Source: Heracleum sosnowskyi (taxonomy: Eukaryota > Streptophyta > Magnoliopsida > Apiales > Apiaceae). From it: DNA of 64,000 bases. The notes below the pieces were generated by a model, which was not told where the DNA came from, made no database searches, and worked only from the letters and a program-made list of their open reading frames with translations. The stretch lies in assembly GCA_030848705.1 (NCBI GenBank), contig CM061238.1:29914655-29978654 (forward strand), read 5' to 3'. The stretch's first letter is position 1, and each line of letters opens with the position of its first letter. Shown piece after piece: positions 57,022 to 64,000 of the stretch. Both the position numbers and the translations under genes were made by a program.

Positions 57022-59346
57022 CCAGACTTGCTTGGATCCTTTGGCTTTCTTAACATTGTTAGCTTTTGCAGCGGAATCACTATCAACAGAGTTTAAACTA
57101 ACATTGTCAGACTTTACACTTGCAGAGTTTGCTCTAACCCATTTCAAATTGGGTTTTAGCTCATAATAGTTGTGATAAATAGCATGATAACTCTTGCAAG
57201 TATAAATGGAATGCCAAGTGCTCCCACAGTGTGTGCATAAAGTCTGTGGTCTAACCCTAACATAATCATTCTTTACTCCAGATGTGGAGGGTAAAGAGTT
57301 AATATCTTTGTTCTTCTTGAAAAACCTGGCAAGATGGTTAGTACTACCACAACTATGACATGTTTTTCTAGGAGCAGCAGAATTAGGCAGATAATCATTT
57401 CTTTTATTAATGCCTACTTTTCCATTCCTATTCTTCTTAAACATTTTCTGTTTGTTGACAGACCTTACTTCTTTGAGCTTATGTTTTAATTGTTTTTCTG
57501 TCATCAAACCAACATTAACCTGTTTATCACAGATTTTTACTGGTTCTTTAACAACTTCTATCTCAATCTTATTCTCTGTTATTGAACCAATATTAACCTG
57601 TTTTACACAAGTTTCAACTGGTTCCATAACAGCTTCTTTCACAACTACAGACTTTAGCTTACTGTATTCCGGAACAAATTGCACAGGTTTAAGTTGTGGT
57701 TTCACTTTAACTTTATCTTTAAACCTAAGTTCATCTCCCTCACAGTAACCTAAGCCTACAGTATCTGTCTGAAAAACCTGATGTGTGTCTTTTCCAGAAT
57801 TTGTCCAGGTTTTCATTACTTTCCTCTCTTTTTCCAACTCAGATTCTATTTCCCTATATCTTTTAAGCAACTCCTGTTCAACATAAACAGCATCATCTCT
57901 CTCCTTTTGAACTTGTTGCATGTTAACAAGTTTCTCTTCAAGAAATTTATTCCTCTCTTTAAGACCTAGATTCTCAGATTTGATTCTTTCATTTTCTAAA
58001 GTCTGATCCCTATAACTAACATGTATGCTTTTAAGATAAATTCTTAATTCAGATATATTATCAGTATCATAAGCATAAGTTGTTAGGGGTACCTTGTTTC
58101 CAGATGACTCAGCTTCATCTTTAACAGTTGCCATGAGAGCATAACTGACTCCCTCATCTGAGTCTGAAGTGTCTGCCCAGTCTTTGCCTTTTGTGATGAG
58201 TGCTTTCTCAGATTTTCCTTTCTTGCACTCTGGAGCATAATGACCCATCTCTTTACACTTGTAGCACTGGATCCCAGACTTGTCTTTCTTTCCATTCTTG
58301 GTATTTCCTCCATCAGACTTTCTGAAATTTCTCTTATCAGAGTTTGAATCTCTCCTAGAGAATCTCTTTCCTTTCTTGAAGTTCTTGAATCCCATCTTCT
58401 TGAAGGTCTTCACCATTAAGGCAGCCATTTTCATCATCTCTTCTTCATCATCCTCAGAATCAGAAGCTTCATCATCAGTATTTGAGCCATCATCAGAGTT
58501 TGATGACTCACTGTCAGATTTAATGACTAAAGCCTTTCCTTTGGTTTTCTTTCTTGATGATTCCTTCTTGACAGGCTTTTCTTCAACTTTAAGAGCAACA
58601 GATTTTGTCTTCTTTCCAGATCCTTTGTTTCTCTGTTCTATTTCAAGTTCATGAGTTTTAAGCAACCCATAGATTTCATCAAGATCTGTATCTGCAAGAT
58701 CATAATTGTCTCTGATTGTTGTCGCCTTTAAATCCCATCTTTCAAGTAGGGATAGAAGAAACTTGAGATTTGACTCTTCAAGTTCATACTCTTTATCAAC
58801 CAGGGACAAATCATTCAACAATTTACAAAATCTGTCATATGTATCTGTCAAACTTTCATCAGATCTAGAGTCAAAGTGTTCATACTCCTGTGTTAGAATA
58901 GTCTTCCTGTTTTTCTTTATAGCACTTGTTCCTTGACACCTGACTTCCAAAGCATCCCAAATCTCTTTGGCAGTCTTGCAGCCAATCACTATGTTAGACA
59001 TGACATTATCTAAGGCACTGTGTAGTAGGTGTCTAACCTTTGCATCCTTTGCAATTGATGAGATGTCTTCAGGAGTCAAATCTTTCTTCTCTTTTGGAAC
59101 AGTCTTTTGTTCTTGCCCAGTAACAACAGGAGACAATTTAGTTGGCATATGAGGACCATCATTGATTCTATCAAGGTATTCTGGATCTGTGGCTTCCAGA
59201 AACATGGTCATCTTCACCTTCCATATTGGATATTCACTTGGTCTGAGAATTGGAACCCTTATAGTCTCATATCGACTCACAGAAGTAGGTTGAACCTTCT
59301 GAACATTAGAACCTGCATTAGAACCTTCCTGAGAGTTGTCAGTCAT
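57001..59346 (-). CDS. SV4 gag, intact
   Basis: The 781-residue gag runs from ATG 59346 to TAG 57001-57003. It has the Copia gag domain (ILRPSEYPIWKVKM..., WDALEVRCQGTSAIKKN), an acidic Ser/Asp-rich stretch, a CCHC knuckle (CYKCKEMGHYAPEC near 58255), a coiled coil and two further knuckle-like motifs (CHSCGSTNHLARFF near 57340, with the last Cys replaced; CTHCGSTWHSIYTC near 57210). The leader from the PBS is about 50 bases. Confidence 0.93.
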   Translation of the reverse strand: MTDNSQEGSNAGSNVQKVQPTSVSRYETIRVPILRPSEYPIWKVKMTMFLEATDPEYLDRINDGPHMPTKLSPVVTGQEQKTVPKEKKDLTPEDISSIAKDAKVRHLLHSALDNVMSNIVIGCKTAKEIWDALEVRCQGTSAIKKNRKTILTQEYEHFDSRSDESLTDTYDRFCKLLNDLSLVDKEYELEESNLKFLLSLLERWDLKATTIRDNYDLADTDLDEIYGLLKTHELEIEQRNKGSGKKTKSVALKVEEKPVKKESSRKKTKGKALVIKSDSESSNSDDGSNTDDEASDSEDDEEEMMKMAALMVKTFKKMGFKNFKKGKRFSRRDSNSDKRNFRKSDGGNTKNGKKDKSGIQCYKCKEMGHYAPECKKGKSEKALITKGKDWADTSDSDEGVSYALMATVKDEAESSGNKVPLTTYAYDTDNISELRIYLKSIHVSYRDQTLENERIKSENLGLKERNKFLEEKLVNMQQVQKERDDAVYVEQELLKRYREIESELEKERKVMKTWTNSGKDTHQVFQTDTVGLGYCEGDELRFKDKVKVKPQLKPVQFVPEYSKLKSVVVKEAVMEPVETCVKQVNIGSITENKIEIEVVKEPVKICDKQVNVGLMTEKQLKHKLKEVRSVNKQKMFKKNRNGKVGINKRNDYLPNSAAPRKTCHSCGSTNHLARFFKKNKDINSLPSTSGVKNDYVRVRPQTLCTHCGSTWHSIYTCKSYHAIYHNYYELKPNLKWVRANSASVKSDNVSLNSVDSDSAAKANNVKKAKGSKQVWILKSNT

Positions 59347-59395
59347 GATTATACTTGTGTTTGGATCGATAAACTGTATATACTAATCAGCCTTG

Positions 59396-59407
59396 GCTCT
59401 GATACCA
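59396..59407 (-). other. SV4 primer-binding site (tRNA-Met type)
   Basis: TGGTATCAGAGC on the minus strand begins two bases after the 5' LTR end. Confidence 0.92.
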
Positions 59408-59409
59408 AT

Positions 59410-59901
59410 TGTTAGGCCGAATACACAATATATAATCAATATAAGTATGATAATAACAATTGAGAACACTGTTTATAAATCAACAACTGAATTATATAAA
59501 TAATTCTTCTCTCAGTGATGTTAAAGAATCACAGAGAGCTGCTAGGTTACAAGAATAATGTATTCAATATTCGCATCCCTTTTAGGGTTAACCTATCTAT
59601 GTTTATATAATACACAGTTACATAATCAATCTCTAATTGATATTCCTATAAATTAGCTATACAAATCATATCAAATTAGAATTGCTTCTGTCTTCTGTTC
59701 CGTTTCCTTAACTGTCTCAATATATCTTGCTTCTTTCCATCTTCAAGATATATTGCTTCTAGAATCTTCATATTAGCACCGACAGTTAATGAACTCTTCA
59801 CCCCGTCAGACTTTATCAAACTCTGACTGGCTTCTAGTAAACTCTGATGAGTACCTGGTACTTAAACACTGATGAACAAACGTCATCAATTATATCTAAC
59901 A
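59410..59901 (-). repeat. SV4 5' LTR (492 bp)
   Basis: It matches 48004-48495 with two substitutions seen. Its U5 end is short and lacks the C-rich hairpin of SV1-SV3. Confidence 0.95.
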
Positions 59902-59906
59902 TATAA
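59902..59906. repeat. SV4 target-site duplication, right (TATAA)
   Basis: It matches 47999-48003. Confidence 0.95.
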
Positions 59907-62010
59907 TCTCAGAACCAACATTGTTATGGAATTTGTACATGTTGTTTTTGATGATCTCAAAATTCAAGGTCTCTGTGATGAAGGTTTCCATGAAAGTCTT
60001 TCTTTTGAAAATGAGGAAGGAGATCAAGTGAATCATGTTAAGGCTACTGAGAAACAGCCTAAAGTTGTTGTATCTAGCACAGATGAAAGCAGCAGTGAAG
60101 ATGAAATTGCTGCATTAAGATTGAAAAGAATAGCTGCAAGCAGACCAAATGGTCATTTCGTTGACAGTCATGATGGTGGATTCGTTGACAGTCAAAATGA
60201 GCGTTTCGTTGACAGCCAAAATGGTAATACCGTTGACAGTCATAGAAATGCTTCTAGAAGTGATCATTTAGGGACAACAAACTCAGGGGGAGTTTCTCAA
60301 GGACAAATATCCAATCAAGGCAATCATGATCATGAAGCTACCTCTTCAAGAGCAAATCTACCTCCCTCAAGGAAATGGACTAAAGATCATCCCTTTGAAC
60401 TTATTATAGGTGATGTGTCTTCAAAAGTCCAAACTAGAAGAGCAACTCAAGAAGAATGTCTATATAGTAGCTTTCTGTCTCAAGATGAGCCAAAGAAAGT
60501 TGAGGATGCACTTCTAGATCCAGATTGGGTTTTGGCTATGCAAGAGGAGCTAAACCAATTTGAAAGGAACAATGTTTGGAAGCTGGTGCCCAAGCCTAAG
60601 GACAGGAGTGTCATAGGCACAAAATGGGTGTTCAGAAACAAGATGGATGAAAATGGCATAGTCACAAGGAACAAAGCTAGATTGGTTGCAAAAGGCTATT
60701 CACAGGAAGAAGGAATTGATTTTGATGAAACCTTTGCTCCTGTTGCTAGACTAGAAGCAATAAGGATTTTCCTAGCCTATGCAGCCCATGCCAATTTCAA
60801 AGTCTATCAAATGGATGTGAAGAGTGCTTTTCTGAATGGGGAATTGGAAGAGGAGGTGTATGTAAGTCAACCTCCTGGTTTTGAAGATGATGATTTTCCA
60901 GAATATGTATACTTCCTCCTCAAAGCACTCTATGGTTTGAAACAAGCACCTAGAGCCTGGTATGACACACTTTCACAGTTCCTCCTTGAGAATCACTTCA
61001 CTAGAGGTACTGTAGATAAAACTCTTTTTCACAGGGTTGTGAATGGCTCTACTATACTTTTTCAAATTTATGTAGATGACATAATCTTTGGGTCTACAGA
61101 TGTGAAACTTTGTCAAAAGTTTGCCAAGCTTATGCAAAGTAAATATGAAATGAGCATGATGGGAGAATTAACTTACTTTCTTGGTCTTCAAGTGAATCAA
61201 GTTAATGAAGGCATTTTCATTAGTCAAACAAAATATATTCATGATTTATTAAAGAAGTTTAACTTAATGGAATGCTCTCCTGCCAAAACTCCCATGCCTA
61301 CTGCCACCAAACTTGAATTGAATACTAAGGAAAAATCTGTGGACATTTCAGGTTACAGAGGCATGGTAGGCTCACTTTTATATTTAACAGCTAGTGGACC
61401 TGATATTATGTTTGCTACATGTCTATGTGCTAGATTTCAAGCTGATCCTAGGGAATCCCATTTAGTTGCTATTAAAAGAATTTTCAGATATCTCAAAGGA
61501 ACACCAAACCTTGGCATTTGGTATCCTAGAGAATCTGGCTTTGAACTAATTGGTTATTCAGATGCAGATTTTGCAGGATGTAAAATTGACAGGAAAAGCA
61601 CAACAGGCACCTGTCAATTCTTAGGAAACAAGCTTGTCTCACGGTTCAGCAAGAAACAAAACTCAGTTTCTACCTCCACAGCTGAGGCTGAGTATATTGC
61701 AGCTGGAAGTTGTTGTGCACAGATTTTATGGATGAAAAATCAACTACTTGATTATGGAATAAGAGTTGAGAAAATTCCTATTTTCTGTGACAACACTAGT
61801 GCCATTGCCATTACTGAAAATCCAGTGCAACATTCAAGGACCAAGCACATTGACATCAAGTACCATTTCATTAGAGAACATGTTATGAATGGTACTGTGG
61901 AGTTACATTTTGTTCCAAGTGAACAACTTGCAGACATCTTTACCAAGCCACTTGATGAATCAACATTCTCAAGATTAGTAAGTGAGCTAGGTATGCTAAA
62001 TTTCTCTTAA
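59907..62010 (+). CDS. SV3 pol, 3' part: linker, RT and RNase H
   Basis: It resumes SV3 pol after SV4. The integrase-RT linker has four CGTTGACAG repeats (60155-60241) encoding FVDS/TVDS. RT is complete (FAPVARLEAIRIFLAYAA, YQMDVKSAFLNGELEEEVYVSQ, YVDD near 61075), as is RNase H (AEAEYIAAGS, DNTSAIAI, SRTKHIDIKYHF). The stop TAA is at 62008-62010. No nonsense codon or frameshift is seen. The ATG-led reading from 59872 starts inside the SV4 LTR and is not the natural start. Confidence 0.92.
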
Positions 62011-62549
62011 ATACTTTGAGATTTTTGCAAGTTAAAATGCAGCCAGAAATTTGCTATGTTTTTTTGTGAATTAATTTTCTCAAGAAAAAGTGAAATTTTG
62101 TCTAAGTCAAAATTACTATGTCAACGAAACGCACCATTTCGTTGACAGTCTTAGCATTTTTCTGGGTGTTTCGTTGATAGCTCTTTTATATCAACGAAAC
62201 GCAGCTTTATCAACGAAATAGACGGGACCTTAAACGCCCAAATCTGATTCGTTGATATAGCGCTTTTAATCTGAACCGTTGAAATTTTGACACGTCTTTT
62301 ACCACGATCTATGCATACACCCCTGTAAGTATAAATCATGGTAATTCTTTAAAAGTAACGGTTATATTTTTAAGCCAATCCAGTAATTTACATTTATTAT
62401 TGGACTCTTTTTCTGAGAATTTTTGGGGGAGTATTTAAGAAATTCGATTTTCTTTAATTTCTTTTTACCTGTTCTCAAAAATTCCAAAGGCTTTTCTCTC
62501 TTCTTCTCTCTAACAAGCAATTCAGTTCGAAGCTTTTCTTCACACAACA
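62011..62549 (+). promoter_or_regulatory. SV3 spacer with possible internal promoter
   Basis: This non-coding stretch has about seven TCAACG/CGTTGA motifs (62120-62285), GGGGGAG at 62425-62431, and TATAAAT at 62330-62336, 214 bases before the env-like ATG. A CT-rich leader (TTTTCTCTCTTCTTCTCTCT) precedes the ATG. Promoter function is inference. Confidence 0.4.
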
Positions 62550-64000
62550 ATGGCACCCATAGTCAAGCTTATGTCTGCTGGAGGGTTCATCTATGAGAAG
62601 AACAACTCCATCCCTTTTGTTGTCAAGGAAAACCCGAACAGTATCTTTTTCAAGATGATGGACTTCATGAAAGACTGCAAGTTGAGCTATGCAATGTTTC
62701 ACTCAACTCCTCTCTATAATGAGATAATCGAGGAGATCTGGACCTCGTGTGAGTATAGTGGAACAAACTGCACACTGCAATTCACTCTCCAAGGTAATGA
62801 GTACATAGTTAATTCTGATGTATTGCAAGCATGTCTACATATTCCTGAAAATAACTGTGATGTTTTGCCTACAATCACTGAAATGGTTAACATGCTAAAT
62901 TCAATAAACTACTCTTTGCCTACTGATAATCTGGGTAGAATAATTAGGAGAGGTTTGGTTAGGGAATATAGTTATTTAGCTGATGCATTTATCAAGGTCT
63001 TTTCTGGAAAGATTAGTAATTTTGATGCATTAACTAATTCCATGTTGATTCTTTTTACCATGCTCCTAACTGATAGATATTACAACTTTAGCACCCAACT
63101 TATATATGAAATTGGTGCTAAGTTGGGTGACAAGGCTAATAGGAAAAAGAATATCTACTATGCTAGGTTTCTGATGATGTTGGCTAATCATGTTAGTCCA
63201 ACACCTTTAGTAATCTCTAACCCTGTTTCCAAGTTTGAGTGTTTTGTGCAAGAGAAGAGAGTATTGACAGACATACTGAGGCTGAACCATAATGGTGAGG
63301 TTCCAGTGGTGTATCTACCAGTAATTGAGGTAACTACTGCTATCCCTTCTAGTATAATTGTTACTTCAACTGTATCACCCATTCCTATTGCTGTGGAGTC
63401 TGTAGCTGTGACCCAACAGGCTCCTGCCCCAGCAACAAAACCAAAATCAAAGAAATCCTCCAAGCCAATCTCAGGTGCTTCCCAAAAGGCACCTGTTGTA
63501 AAATCCACTACACAACCTAAGGGGAGTGTTTCTGGAGCTGTGAGAGGTGAGGGAAGGGGTGAACATAAAAGAAACCCTAAGGATAAGGAAGGACAGATGA
63601 GTGAAATCCAGCCAAGCCCCATTGTGTCTTCCCAACAAGGCACAATGAGTAAAATGGATTTAAACACAAGTCTAGTTGCATCCTCCCAAAAGGATGTGAT
63701 TATTGAAACAAGCTCTCCTCCAAGAGCACACTCCAAAAGGGTAAGGGACACTTCAAGCCCACAGTCTACATTTTCCCAATACCAAAGGAGAGTGAAGCAA
63801 AAGTCCAAGGGTACACAGGGTGCACACACACTGGAAGCAACACTTCCAGTTTCTCAAATTCAGTTTGATGTAACCCCTATTATTACTCTGGGGTTACAGT
63901 CCCATTCTCTAAACATTAATCTTGATTTATCTCCATCCAATTCACCAACTCTATCTCTAGATGTGGACATGATCCATTCATCTATTCCTGATTCTCCAAC
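62550..64000 (+). CDS. SV3 env-like ORF, 5' part (open to the window edge)
   Basis: ATG 62550 opens a frame with no stop codon to base 64000 (483 codons read), so it is partial. The first ~230 residues are the shared env-like N-terminal domain (FKMMDFMKDCKLSYAMFHS, ...VREYSYLADAFIKVFSGK). The remainder is a low-complexity Ser/Pro/Lys-rich region with repeated SQ(K/Q) segments. The start context (CAACAATGGCACCC) resembles that of SV1 (MAP start). A 213-codon minus-strand frame inside it (63188-63829) is an antisense shadow. Confidence 0.85.
   Translation, partial: MAPIVKLMSAGGFIYEKNNSIPFVVKENPNSIFFKMMDFMKDCKLSYAMFHSTPLYNEIIEEIWTSCEYSGTNCTLQFTLQGNEYIVNSDVLQACLHIPENNCDVLPTITEMVNMLNSINYSLPTDNLGRIIRRGLVREYSYLADAFIKVFSGKISNFDALTNSMLILFTMLLTDRYYNFSTQLIYEIGAKLGDKANRKKNIYYARFLMMLANHVSPTPLVISNPVSKFECFVQEKRVLTDILRLNHNGEVPVVYLPVIEVTTAIPSSIIVTSTVSPIPIAVESVAVTQQAPAPATKPKSKKSSKPISGASQKAPVVKSTTQPKGSVSGAVRGEGRGEHKRNPKDKEGQMSEIQPSPIVSSQQGTMSKMDLNTSLVASSQKDVIIETSSPPRAHSKRVRDTSSPQSTFSQYQRRVKQKSKGTQGAHTLEATLPVSQIQFDVTPIITLGLQSHSLNINLDLSPSNSPTLSLDVDMIHSSIPDSP

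Larger units (their letters stand above)
48004..59901 (-). mobile_element. SV4: young Sirevirus-like Copia element (minus strand)
   Basis: It is flanked by TATAA on both sides. The two 492-bp LTRs differ by only two substitutions that I could find, so insertion is recent. Gag is intact; pol has one nonsense codon; the env-like ORF has two frameshifts. It sits in the SV3 pol gene between the integrase and RT domains. Confidence 0.95.
43182..64000 (+). mobile_element. SV3: Sirevirus-like Copia element (host of SV4), right end outside window
   Basis: 5' LTR 43182-44224, PBS, gag, linker, pol, spacer and env-like ORF are in order on the + strand. SV4 (48004-59901) is inserted in pol between integrase and RT. 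The 3' LTR is not in the window. Apart from SV4, the only damage seen is one frameshift in gag, so SV3 was nearly intact when hit. Confidence 0.92.

Noticed and set aside
63188..63829. 213-codon minus-strand ORF near the right edge
   Set aside because: Antisense shadow of the open SV3 env-like frame, which continues a known element layout.
1..64000. CRISPR arrays, bacterial promoters, riboswitches, rRNA or intact tRNA genes
   Set aside because: None seen; the sequence is eukaryotic nuclear DNA and the repeats are LTRs, motif clusters and microsatellites.

Overview
The window is plant nuclear DNA, most likely from a large-genome eudicot; I cannot fix the family. It is almost wholly nested transposable elements. 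Evidence includes a spliced SPIRAL1-type gene, a plant RGLG-type exon set, Ty1/Copia elements primed by a tRNA-Met-type binding site, a Ty3/Gypsy Tat-lineage element and a CACTA transposon end. There is no bacterial-style operon, rRNA gene or CRISPR array.

Layout. 1-4504: a SPIRAL1-like gene (two coding exons), a truncated RGLG-like exon set and an unassigned exon. They end at 4504 in a CACTA-type terminus that abuts, mid-LTR, the first Copia element, so this block may be cargo of a CACTA element whose left end lies outside the window. 4505-29760: SV1, a decayed Sirevirus-like Copia element (+), split by SV2 (12017-22768, +, TSD GTTAA). SV2 has near-identical LTRs and a full 1500-codon env-like ORF, but its pol is cut off inside reverse transcriptase. 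29761-32667: AT-rich intergenic remnants. 32673-41243: TAT1, a Tat-lineage Gypsy element (-) whose two LTRs face each other in inverted orientation, yet the whole unit has a perfect 5-bp TSD (ACATT). 41701-43181: a tandem duplication with a 939-bp period. 43182-64000: SV3, a third Sirevirus-like element (+), split by SV4 (48004-59901, -, TSD TATAA), whose 492-bp LTRs differ at only two positions. SV3 runs off the right edge inside its env-like ORF.

Gene logic. SV1-SV4 share one plan: LTR, PBS, long gag with coiled coil and two CCHC knuckles, a 36-42 nt stop-containing linker, pol (protease, integrase, reverse transcriptase, RNase H), a 0.5-1.3 kb spacer, an env-like ORF, polypurine tract and LTR (SV2 lacks the RT core and RNase H; SV3's 3' end is outside the window). 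SV1 and TAT1 carry nonsense codons and frameshifts; SV3 has one gag frameshift plus the SV4 insertion.

Most interesting: (1) the inverted-LTR Tat element; (2) a short motif private to each Sirevirus family, scattered through LTRs, spacers and fast-evolving coding stretches; (3) gag/pol linkers in four elements with three frame relations, all reconciled by excising the same TGG|...AG|GG segment; (4) a hairpin beside the primer-binding site with compensatory changes between families; (5) GGGGGAG purine tracts found only on the sense strand, like extra plus-strand primers; (6) the possible CACTA gene capture. All statements come from reading the sequence by eye; no alignment or database search was run.
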